15,521 nt of DNA from JBCBXA01 sp039816825. Lineage in GTDB: Bacteria; Pseudomonadota; Alphaproteobacteria; Rhizobiales; Rhizobiaceae. Made by a program: the position numbers and the translations under genes. The notes beneath the pieces are model-generated. The model made no database searches, had not been told where the DNA came from, and saw nothing but the letters and a program-made list of their open reading frames with translations. Where the stretch lies: the NCBI GenBank assembly GCA_039816825.1, contig JBCBXA010000069.1, positions 1-15,521 on the forward strand, in the 5' to 3' direction. Positions 7,679 to 14,359 of the stretch are shown one piece after another. Every line of letters starts with the position of its first letter. Position 1 is the first letter of the stretch.

Positions 7679-7706
7679 GTGTTTTTCATAGAATACCAGA
7701 AAACAC
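7679..7706. promoter_or_regulatory. possible parA operator/promoter
   Basis: An inverted repeat of GTGTTTTTC (7679-7687) and GAAAACAC (7699-7706), imperfect by one T, lies 27-54 bases upstream of the parA start. A -10-like TATTCT, read on the minus strand at 7690-7695, sits between the arms with a poor -35 (CTTTCA) further upstream. Overlap of an inverted repeat with the promoter fits ParA autorepression, but no direct evidence exists. Confidence 0.35.
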
Positions 7707-7895
7707 GTCACATGAAAGAAAAACCGCGATATCAAGCGCCTTTTCTCAGCAAATCAAGGGTGCGCGCAGCGGTAGTGTAAGGGCAGGGCGAACAATTGCC
7801 ATGTTATTTTCAGTTATTAGATATGTTAAGCAGACTTGCCGATCCTGTAAGTTCTTTAAAATAAAACCTCTTTTGCGACTTTACCAAGTCTGCCT

Positions 7896-7955
7896 GACTC
7901 TGAACCCACGATAGGGTGACTCTGATCCCACGCTCAAGCGACTCTGAACCCACGA
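7896..7955 (+). repeat. three iterons (RepA binding sites)
   Basis: Three direct repeats of GACTCTGAWCCCACG start at 7896, 7918 and 7940, exactly 22 bp apart, so they lie on the same DNA face. Copies 1 and 3 match over 16 bases (GACTCTGAACCCACGA). Copy 2 differs at position 9 (T) and after the core. A weak partial copy (GACTTTACC) may precede them at 7877. Spacing, number and position before repA are typical of RepA-bound iterons. Confidence 0.85.
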
Positions 7956-7981
7956 TGGCAAAGGGGGAATCGCTGGACGAG

Positions 7982-7990
7982 TTATCCACA
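7982..7990 (+). promoter_or_regulatory. DnaA box
   Basis: TTATCCACA is a perfect match to the strict DnaA consensus. It lies 27 bases after the last iteron and 56 bases before the repA start. It suggests that host DnaA helps to open this origin. Confidence 0.8.
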
Positions 7991-8046
7991 GGCTCTTAGG
8001 GTGGGTGTCACCGAAACCACGAAAATAAAAATCGGGCAGGCAGGCA

Positions 8047-9042
8047 ATGGCAGGTACAGCAGGGCGCGCTTTGGCGCCCACAGGCGATCTTTTTCTATGT
8101 GATATTTTCGATCCTGTGCCGAAGGGTGATCTGGGCACGATGGAGCATCCGGTCTTTTCATTGGCCACGCGGCCCGACCGCCGAATCCTGACCTATGAGC
8201 ATAATGGGGTCGAGATCACCGTGACGCCTTCGGTCAAAGGCCGCGCGACGATCTTTGACAAGGACATCCTGATCTTCTGCACCTCGCAATTGATGGCCGC
8301 GCTGAACCTGGGCAAACCGATCAGCCGGACCGTGCAGCTGACCGCCCATGATCTGCTGCTGGCCACGGGGCGGGATCGGTCGGGCGATGGCTATAAGCGG
8401 CTGCGCGATGCGTTTGAGCGGCTGGCAGGCACGCGCATCACCACCAACCTGACCACCGGCGGCGTTGAGGTGACCGAGGGCTTTGGTTTGATCGAATCCT
8501 GGCGGATCGTGCGTCGCACGCACAAAGGGCGCATGGTCAGCGTGTCGGTGACGCTGTCGGACTGGCTGTTTCGGGCGGTCCAGGCGAAATCTGTCCTGAC
8601 GCTCAGCCGCGACTATTTTCGCATGCGAAAACCGCTGGAACGGCGAGTCTATGAACTGGCGCGGAAACATTGCGGGCGGCAGGATCACTGGCGGATCTCG
8701 GTGACCACTTTGCTGAAGAAATCCGGCTCGGCCTCTCCGCGGCGGGTGTTCCGGGCCATGCTGCGCGAAATCATTGCCGCTGATGCGATGCCTGACTACC
8801 ACCTGTCCGAAGAACCAGGGGACATTCTTCGCGTGACTTTACGCGACGCGGTGATCGACGTCGTTGGCGAACCGCTCGTCTCGACGGATGCGCTCGAGCA
8901 GGCGCGCCTGCTGGTGCCGGGGTCAGATGTCTATGCTCTGGAGGCGGAATGGCGCGCCTGGTGGGTCAGGACCGGGCGGCCGCACTTGCGCTCACCGGAC
9001 AGGGCATTCCTGGGGTGGGTGCGCGGGCGGAGTGCGCAATAG
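8047..9042 (+). CDS. repA: replication initiator protein RepA
   Basis: This 331-aa initiator of the RepA family is found on alphaproteobacterial plasmids. Recognisable family segments are DLFLCDIFDPVPKGDLGTM near residues 14-32, then MEHPVFSL, EITVTPSVKGRATIFDKDIL, ERLAGTRITTN, SRDYFRMRKPLERRVYELAR and the C-terminal SPDRAFLGWVRGR. Together they span the whole protein, so it is full length. It should bind the iterons at 7896-7955 as a two-winged-helix protein and recruit the replisome. The ATG at 8047 is preferred because the DLFLCD segment before the internal Met is conserved in the family; the Shine-Dalgarno is weak. The gene contains a copy of the candidate parS palindrome (8616-8631) encoding part of YFRMRKP. 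Its stop faces the ABC transporter gene. Confidence 0.93.
   Translation: MAGTAGRALAPTGDLFLCDIFDPVPKGDLGTMEHPVFSLATRPDRRILTYEHNGVEITVTPSVKGRATIFDKDILIFCTSQLMAALNLGKPISRTVQLTAHDLLLATGRDRSGDGYKRLRDAFERLAGTRITTNLTTGGVEVTEGFGLIESWRIVRRTHKGRMVSVSVTLSDWLFRAVQAKSVLTLSRDYFRMRKPLERRVYELARKHCGRQDHWRISVTTLLKKSGSASPRRVFRAMLREIIAADAMPDYHLSEEPGDILRVTLRDAVIDVVGEPLVSTDALEQARLLVPGSDVYALEAEWRAWWVRTGRPHLRSPDRAFLGWVRGRSAQ
8616..8631. other. candidate parS centromere, copy 2, inside repA
   Basis: TTTTCGCATGCGAAAA is a perfect 16-bp palindrome within the repA coding sequence. It shares the 14-bp core TTTCGCATGCGAAA with the palindrome beside parB (5232-5249), about 3.4 kb away. The coincidence of two perfect, identical cores near parAB argues for ParB binding. 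However, the conserved protein segment it encodes also constrains the sequence. Confidence 0.6.
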
Positions 9043-9087
9043 GGCTGTCGGACCATTGCCGTGGTCTCGCCTGCCGTTGCGCAAGTG

Positions 9088-9116
9088 AAGGGGCCCGGCT
9101 GAGCGCTGCGCCCCTT
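9088..9116. terminator. bidirectional hairpin between convergent repA and ABC transporter genes
   Basis: AAGGGGC (9088-9094) and GCCCCTT (9110-9116) form a 7-bp perfect stem around a 15-base loop containing the small palindrome AGCGCT. The hairpin lies 46 bases after the repA stop and 41 bases beyond the end of the opposing gene. The A/T ends of the arms can supply a short U-run in both directions. Confidence 0.6.
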
Positions 9117-9157
9117 GAGATGTCACAGGATGCACGTCCGGCAGGAGCGGGGATCAC

Positions 9158-10981
9158 TCACGCCGCCGCGTCGGTCAATTTCTGGAACGACGGGTTATGC
9201 GCAATGAGATCATCCCATGGGCCAAGGCCCACAATCCGACCCTTTTGCAAGACGATGATCCTGTCACAGCTTTTTACCGTGCTGAGACGATGTGCGATCA
9301 TCAGGATGGTCTTGTTCTCCGGGATGGCCTCGATTGCGGACATCACTTCGCGCTCGGTCACGTTGTCCAGGGCGCTTGTCGCCTCGTCAAAGACAATCAG
9401 GTCCGAGCCCCGATACAGCGCCCGGGCGATGCCGATCCGTTGCCTCTGACCACCGGACAGGCGCACCCCACGCTCCCCGGTCTTGGTGTCGTATCCGTTG
9501 GGAAGCTCTTGAGTCACAAAGGTGTCGAGTTGTGCGATCCGGGCCACCGTTTCGATACGGTCACGGTCGATCTCCTGCTTTGGGACACCGAAGGCGATGT
9601 TTTCCAGGATCGTGGAGTCGGTCAGGAAGATATCCTGTGGCACATAGCCGACGCTGCGTTGCCACCGGCGCTTGTTGTCCTCGGTGATCTCGATACCGTC
9701 CGCCAATACGTGCCCCTCGGCCGGGGAGAGCAGTCCAAGCGCAATATCTGCCAGCGTGGTCTTGCCGGCCCCCGTCCCGCCAACGATGCCGATGCGTTCT
9801 CCGGCTTTGATGCTGAGCGACAGGCTTTCCAGACTAGGTTTGTCCGACTTGGGGTAGCCATACGTGACGGCGTCCAGCCGAAGTTCCGAGCGCAGGCCCA
9901 GTGGCTCGATGGTTTGGCCCACTGTCGCTTTCGGTGTGCTGACCGCAGCCTGGAAATCTGAATACACCACGTCCAAAGCCGCAACCCCGGATCTCATCTT
10001 GGTCACGCACTTATAAAGTCGCGACACTTCCGGCATCATGCGTTGGCCAGCGAAAGCGATGGTGCCGATCAGGGGGAGGAAACCGACCAGGGCGGATTCG
10101 CCAGTCTCGAAGGCTGCAGGATCGAGCATGAGGATGCAAAAAAACACCAAGCCCCCCATAACAAGCGCCTGCATAATGTAATTCGGCAACTGACTGATCA
10201 ATTGAGATATCAAGCGCGTATTTATGGTTCGAAACGAGGCGGCATCAAAACGATCAAAATAGGCCTCCTCGTTGCCGTGAAGCTTCACTTCCTTGATGCC
10301 GCCCAGGACTTCTTTGGCTGTCAGGAAACGCTTTTGGTTGGCTTCCACACGCTGTGTCCCGAGTTGGGACAAGCGCCGTCGGACGAAAAGATAGAGAAGG
10401 CCGTATGTACTGCCGAGGGCTGCGAAGGCGCCGATGGCGACCGCAGGGTTTACCCAGATCAGAAGGAGCACAAGCATTAGGACCGTCAGGCTAGATGCTA
10501 CGATCTCGGCAAAAGGGATGAAGAACTGATTCACCGCCTGTTCGACTTCCGACAGGACGCGCGTACTCATATCGCTGGAATGTCGGTTGAAAAAGAACTC
10601 ATAGGGCTGGTTCAGATAGAGCCCAAGGAGCTTCCGGCTGAGCACATGGGTTCGCATCATGCAGTAGCGCAGGATCACGTAGGTCCGGGAGAGTTGCAGG
10701 GCGTTGAACAGGAGTATGATGGTGAGCGTGCCGACGCCAAGTGCGACGAGGAAGCCGTATTGGGTGGTGAAGCCGAACGTTTCATACACCCACTTCAACT
10801 GTGGGATGGTCTGGATGTTGGACGGTTCGGCCAACACGGCGAGAAACGGAAATATGGATCCCACCATGATTGCCGAGCTGAGGGCAGCGGTGATGACCAC
10901 GAGCAGGACAACGCCTGCGTTCCGCCGCTCGCGCCGATCAAGCAGAGCCCAGGCCTTCTTGAAAGCGGGGAGATCGTTCAT
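9158..10981 (-). CDS. ABC transporter, fused permease/ATPase (exporter or lipid-linked glycan flippase)
   Basis: This 607-aa half-transporter has an N-terminal membrane domain, with hydrophobic segments visible from about residues 22-320, and a C-terminal nucleotide-binding domain. The ATPase motifs are complete: Walker A GGTGAGKTT (about 398-406), Q-loop YVPQDIF, signature LSGGQRQRIGIARAL (about 507), Walker B LIVFDEATSALD (about 525) and H-loop MIAHRLST (about 562). It should act as a homodimer in the inner membrane. The layout resembles MsbA/PglK-type exporters that flip lipid-linked sugars, fitting the neighbouring glycosyltransferase and sugar-nucleotide genes. It lacks a C39 peptidase domain, and no HlyD-type partner is nearby, so type I protein secretion is less likely. 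The substrate is unknown. It lies 230 bp downstream of xrtD on the same strand, so it may belong to one transcription unit or have its own promoter. Confidence 0.92.
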   Translation of the reverse strand: MNDLPAFKKAWALLDRRERRNAGVVLLVVITAALSSAIMVGSIFPFLAVLAEPSNIQTIPQLKWVYETFGFTTQYGFLVALGVGTLTIILLFNALQLSRTYVILRYCMMRTHVLSRKLLGLYLNQPYEFFFNRHSSDMSTRVLSEVEQAVNQFFIPFAEIVASSLTVLMLVLLLIWVNPAVAIGAFAALGSTYGLLYLFVRRRLSQLGTQRVEANQKRFLTAKEVLGGIKEVKLHGNEEAYFDRFDAASFRTINTRLISQLISQLPNYIMQALVMGGLVFFCILMLDPAAFETGESALVGFLPLIGTIAFAGQRMMPEVSRLYKCVTKMRSGVAALDVVYSDFQAAVSTPKATVGQTIEPLGLRSELRLDAVTYGYPKSDKPSLESLSLSIKAGERIGIVGGTGAGKTTLADIALGLLSPAEGHVLADGIEITEDNKRRWQRSVGYVPQDIFLTDSTILENIAFGVPKQEIDRDRIETVARIAQLDTFVTQELPNGYDTKTGERGVRLSGGQRQRIGIARALYRGSDLIVFDEATSALDNVTEREVMSAIEAIPENKTILMIAHRLSTVKSCDRIIVLQKGRIVGLGPWDDLIAHNPSFQKLTDAAA

Positions 10982-11021
10982 GTCAAAACCGGTCTATGCA
11001 GCAGAAGATACAAGGTGACGT

Positions 11022-11046
11022 ATGTCCATTCAGGATTAATGTCCAT
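11022..11046. repeat. paired ATGTCCAT direct repeats upstream of the ABC transporter
   Basis: Two perfect 8-bp copies, ATGTCCAT at 11022-11029 and 11039-11046, lie 17 bp apart, 41-65 bases before the ABC transporter start (minus strand). They could be a regulator site in its promoter. The rest of the 230-bp gap (10982-11211) holds no gene that I can support. Confidence 0.3.
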
Positions 11047-11200
11047 CCAAGGTCGGGATGGCGATTTCATGGGGTCCATGCGTTATAAATTTGACGGTTC
11101 AGTGCCTCAACCATCTCTTCGCCGATATCGGCGATCCTGCAGAGGATATGCTGAATTGTGTGACCAATCCGTTTGCAGCGCGCAACAGCACACGGTTTCA

Positions 11201-11218
11201 GAAGTGTCGCATCACTTC
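11201..11218 (-). terminator. small hairpin at the end of xrtD
   Basis: GAAGTG (11201-11206) and CACTTC (11213-11218) form a 6-bp stem with a 6-base loop that includes the xrtD stop codon. There is no T-tract, so termination is uncertain. It could instead attenuate read-through into the ABC transporter gene. Confidence 0.25.
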
Positions 11219-12813
11219 GGGATGAAACGCGGCAGCGGCACGACCAGTTCATCGAGGACACTGCGCAGCCGGGCCTCGGCCTGCGCATCCGCCTCGCCAG
11301 GGCCGATCAATGTGGTCAGACGCACAATCGCACCGTCTGTTTCACCTGTCCTGATGCCATCCACCATCAAATAGAACTTGGCCGCCATGTCCCACGCAAT
11401 GCGGCGTTCGCCCTGCTGAAACCAGTAATAGACCATCATCCGGGTTGTCCCCTGTTCGATGATGGCGCGGTTGATCATGAAGGGAGTCTCTGTGCCCATC
11501 ACCTGCGTCATGTCAGTGCGTTCCAGCCAGGCGATTTCCCATCCTGCCCCGGGCAGGCAGATTTCAGGGCTGTGCACACCGCCGCGGCTCTGGTCGCGGT
11601 ACCAGGCCATGAAGAGCCCGACATCGCCTGCAGCCGCCGGGTTGCGCAGCGAGATCTGGTGGTAATCGTCCGCGCCAAGCGCAGCCTCCACGTCCGGATC
11701 AAGGGTTTCGCGCGGGCCAATCTGGCTCCAATCGCCCAAGCTGCGTGGGAAAACAGCGAAACTGTCACGATCCACGGCTGCGCCGCCCCGGTCTGGGACG
11801 AATTGCCATGCCCCCACCGCCGCCGCCGACAGGGCTGCCGCTGTGATCAGCGCAGCGGATGGGCGCACCAGGCGGATGCGCATGGCTTGCGTTCCGATCC
11901 CGTCAGTCTCGAGGTCAAGCGCCTGGGTCAGGCTCATCCGGTCGCGCTGCAGCAGCAGCATGATCCAGGCCAGCAGGAACAAAAGGAGGATGCAGGCAAT
12001 GAAGATCACCCATCCTTCGAAGAAATGGGTAAAGCCGTCGAGCCACTCGATGCCCCAGTGATTGGCAATGATGCCTGCGATCGCGATCCGCACGGAGTTC
12101 ATCACGATGGTGATGGGCACTGCGGACAGAAGCAGGACCGCCTTGTGCCACATCGGACCTTTGTAAAGGACTGCAAAGATGTAAGAGAAGGACAGGATCG
12201 GGAACAGGTAGGCCAGGCCCGAACAAGCATCGGCCACATGCAGCTTCAAGACGCCAAGATCAATGATGTTGCCCTGCAGAAAGACCGGGACATTGAACAG
12301 CCGCAGGAACCACACGCCGAGTTCCGATGAGATCAACTGCAACGAGTTGGTCATCTTGTAATAGAGCGTATCGGGCAGCGGCAGCATGTACACAAGGTGC
12401 AGCACAGGCGGCCAGAAGAATTTTCCGACACTCCAGCCAAAGCTGACAAGAAGGATGCCACCGACCCAGATGATCGTCGCGTAGATGATGATATCGTCGA
12501 TATTGGTCAGCTTGCCCAGGGCGGCGATGGTCAATGCGACGGCAATGACGACCACCCCTGCCCAGCGGTCTCGTACTGGTCCGGGGTTTTCCGGAACAGT
12601 TTTAAGCTGACGCAGAAACAGCAACAGCGAAAGGACAGGGATAAGCGGTCCATGGCTGTATTCCGGCAGGCTCCATGCACGCAACAGCGCGCCGATCCCG
12701 TCGAAAAAGAAAATCCCTGCTCCGATCGTGGCAACGGCCAGCCAGAAAGTTCCCCAATGAAGGAAGATGCTGAAGTCACCGAGCCGGAAGCGCTGAATAC
12801 TGCTCGTGGACAT
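11212..12813 (-). CDS. xrtD: exosortase XrtD fused to an EpsI domain (VPLPA-CTERM-specific)
   Basis: This 533-aa inner-membrane protein has two domains. Residues 1 to about 290 form a multi-spanning exosortase with the catalytic triad visible: Cys197 in ADACSGL, Arg242 in MNSVRIAIAG and His263 in FTHFFEGW. Exosortases cleave C-terminal sorting signals (PEP-CTERM or, for XrtD, VPLPA-CTERM) and hand proteins on to surface or EPS attachment. After a further membrane segment (about 320-338), residues 345-533 are an EpsI/DUF3485 domain with the signature HSPEICLPGAGW (414-425) and VYYWFQQ. Fusion of the two is the known XrtD form. No protein in the window ends in a VPLPA-type tail, so substrates lie elsewhere. 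A promoter-like TTGCTC-17-TATTTT lies just upstream. The ATG has no clear Shine-Dalgarno, but no other start fits. Confidence 0.93.
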   Translation of the reverse strand: MSTSSIQRFRLGDFSIFLHWGTFWLAVATIGAGIFFFDGIGALLRAWSLPEYSHGPLIPVLSLLLFLRQLKTVPENPGPVRDRWAGVVVIAVALTIAALGKLTNIDDIIIYATIIWVGGILLVSFGWSVGKFFWPPVLHLVYMLPLPDTLYYKMTNSLQLISSELGVWFLRLFNVPVFLQGNIIDLGVLKLHVADACSGLAYLFPILSFSYIFAVLYKGPMWHKAVLLLSAVPITIVMNSVRIAIAGIIANHWGIEWLDGFTHFFEGWVIFIACILLLFLLAWIMLLLQRDRMSLTQALDLETDGIGTQAMRIRLVRPSAALITAAALSAAAVGAWQFVPDRGGAAVDRDSFAVFPRSLGDWSQIGPRETLDPDVEAALGADDYHQISLRNPAAAGDVGLFMAWYRDQSRGGVHSPEICLPGAGWEIAWLERTDMTQVMGTETPFMINRAIIEQGTTRMMVYYWFQQGERRIAWDMAAKFYLMVDGIRTGETDGAIVRLTTLIGPGEADAQAEARLRSVLDELVVPLPRFIPK

Positions 12814-12838
12814 GCGAGAAAAACTTTCACCAAATACG

Positions 12839-12867
12839 AAAATATGACGGATGCTATATCAGAGCAA
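12839..12867 (-). promoter_or_regulatory. possible promoter of xrtD
   Basis: On the minus strand, TTGCTC (12862-12867) and TATTTT (12839-12844) are separated by 17 bp, within an A+T-rich stretch that ends 25 bases before the ATG. Two ATATCA direct repeats (12856-12861 and 12867-12872, 11 bp apart) overlap the -35 area and could bind a regulator. Confidence 0.4.
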
Positions 12868-12956
12868 TATCACTCTACATAGGGAAAACGACCTCGACCG
12901 GGCGAGAATTGGTCACAGGTTTGTTATTTTTCCGAATGCGTTCGCCACGTTTGCTG

Positions 12957-12969
12957 CCGCCCCCGGCGG
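12957..12969 (-). terminator. possible hairpin after the glycosyltransferase gene
   Basis: CCGCC (12957-12961) and GGCGG (12965-12969) form a G+C-only stem with a 3-base loop, about 40 bases beyond the glycosyltransferase stop. There is no T-tract. It might separate that gene from xrtD; the rest of 12814-13009 looks non-coding. Confidence 0.3.
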
Positions 12970-13009
12970 GTCTGTCTCAGTGTTCGAACCCGGTTGCCCC
13001 TGGCCGACC

Positions 13010-14302
13010 TCAGAGCGGGCAGGGCGCGGGGCGGGGGCTGTGGCCCAGCACCCAGTCATAGACCTCGCGCACCTGCAAGGCCTTGCGTGTCCAGTCATAG
13101 CGGTCTTCAACCCGGGCGCGCCCGGCTTGCGCCATGGCGGCCAATTGCCCCGGATCGGCAATGATGCGCTCCAGTCGGGACCGGAACGCCGACATGATCT
13201 CTTGCCGGGAGCCCATGGGTACCGTGAAGCCGGTTTCCGGTGTCACGTGTTCACCCGGTCCACCGTAATCCACGATCAGCGGCACGATGCCCAGGGCCAT
13301 CGCCTCGATCACCACGGCACCGCCAAATTCGCGGATGCTCGGGAAGGTGAACAGGTCGGCCTCGGCAAGGATATCCTGCAAGGCTGCGTGGGGGACGTGC
13401 CCGTGAAACGTGATCTGCTTGGTGACGCCGAGCGCATCCGCCTGGCTGCGCAGGCTCTCCATCATCGGTCCGTCACCGCAGAAATCCAGTGTCATCTTGC
13501 CATCCGAAAGCAGCGGCGCCGCCGCTTCGATCAGGACATCGGGACATTTGTAGGGGACCAATCGTCCGATAAAGACGCCGCGCAGCGGCCCGTCGGGCGT
13601 GCGCGGTGCGCGGGGCGAGAATTTTGACAAGTCGACGCCGTTTTCGGGGATGTAGACACACTTTTCCCGATGCTTTTGGGGTATCTCGCTCAAGGTGTGC
13701 TGGGATCCGGCAATGATCGCGTTTGCCGCGTGCAGCGTGCGGTTGCGCCCGGGCAGGATTTTGTACGCGCCCCGCACATAGGACAGAAACTCGCGCTCGC
13801 GCCGCCGTTCGGCATCGAAATGCCGTGGCCATGGCAGCCCACCATTCATCGGTCCCATCACAAAGGGAATGCCGGCCTTTGCGCATCGCGATGCGATCGG
13901 GCTTGAGATCGTCGGGCTCAGTGGTGTGACGCGGTGGACCAGGTCATACTCCCCGGCCTTGAGTGCGCCGCTGAACGTCTGCCAGACCTGACGCTCGAAA
14001 AATGGATAGCTGACAGCATTGGCGAGCATGACTGTCGTCCAGCCCTTGCCCTTGCCCATCCGGAGGGCCTGGCCAGCCCGCCAGATCGGACGGGTCACGG
14101 CCTCGGTATCGATGGCAGTGAAGTCGTCCCCCTCACGCATTCCGGCGCGCAGAAAAGCCTCGCGGTTGCGCACTTGGGTGACGACATGCGCACCGCCTGT
14201 CTCTCGCAATGCCTGTGACAGGGACCACCCCTCAAGCGGTACGCTGACCCATTCGGGGTTGGCCATCTCCGCGATGACGAGGGGGCGCACGGGTCGGGTC
14301 AT
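13010..14302 (-). CDS. GT4-family glycosyltransferase
   Basis: This is a retaining GT-B glycosyltransferase of about 430 aa, likely to add a sugar to a lipid-linked EPS precursor at the cytoplasmic membrane face. The C-terminal nucleotide-sugar domain is clear: GVFIGRLVPYKCPDVLIEA, LDFCGDGPM and ITFHGHVPH, then the E-x7-E motif EFGGAVVIE (residues 333-341 counted from the longer start) and VDYGGPGEHV. The N-terminal acceptor domain includes VHRVTPLSPTI and GPMNGG. An ATG at 14326 would add eight residues but has a C-rich upstream with no Shine-Dalgarno. The ATG at 14302 has AGGA eight bases before it and is followed by MTRPVRPLVIAEM, so I chose it. It follows the UDP-glucuronate decarboxylase gene closely, so the two probably form an operon. 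Donor and acceptor cannot be assigned; xylose is one possible donor because of the neighbour. Confidence 0.9.
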   Translation of the reverse strand: MTRPVRPLVIAEMANPEWVSVPLEGWSLSQALRETGGAHVVTQVRNREAFLRAGMREGDDFTAIDTEAVTRPIWRAGQALRMGKGKGWTTVMLANAVSYPFFERQVWQTFSGALKAGEYDLVHRVTPLSPTISSPIASRCAKAGIPFVMGPMNGGLPWPRHFDAERRREREFLSYVRGAYKILPGRNRTLHAANAIIAGSQHTLSEIPQKHREKCVYIPENGVDLSKFSPRAPRTPDGPLRGVFIGRLVPYKCPDVLIEAAAPLLSDGKMTLDFCGDGPMMESLRSQADALGVTKQITFHGHVPHAALQDILAEADLFTFPSIREFGGAVVIEAMALGIVPLIVDYGGPGEHVTPETGFTVPMGSRQEIMSAFRSRLERIIADPGQLAAMAQAGRARVEDRYDWTRKALQVREVYDWVLGHSPRPAPCPL

Positions 14303-14359
14303 AAAGTCGGTCCTGTTGTTCGGCATCCGGGGGCGTTGGACGAAGCGTAGGCCACCATC

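Larger units (their letters stand above)
7653..8046. other. replication origin region (oriV) between parA and repA
   Basis: This 394-bp divergent intergenic region holds the expected parts of an iteron origin. From left to right these are a possible parA operator, a visibly A+T-rich stretch (about 7790-7885) suited to strand opening, three 22-bp-spaced iterons (7896-7955), and a perfect DnaA box (7982-7990). repA starts directly afterwards. The order and the adjacency to repA support origin function. The exact boundaries are inferred. Confidence 0.75.

Noticed and set aside
9197..9961. 254-aa plus-strand frame opposite the ABC transporter ATPase
   Set aside because: The minus strand carries every ABC ATPase motif in order, so this frame is a shadow.
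11173..12330. 385-aa plus-strand open frame opposite xrtD
   Set aside because: The opposite strand encodes an intact exosortase/EpsI protein with catalytic residues. This frame gives a His/Gln/Arg-rich product typical of a shadow.
12600..12620. Possible VPLPA sorting signal in the window (for example VVPLPRFIPK at the end of XrtD itself)
   Set aside because: The VPLPR at the XrtD C-terminus is not followed by a transmembrane helix and basic tail. It is part of the normal EpsI-domain end near 11212-11240, so it is not a sorting signal.
12980..13000. TTCGAACC resembling a tRNA T-loop
   Set aside because: The flanking bases do not pair into a T-arm on either strand, and no acceptor, D or anticodon arm is present.
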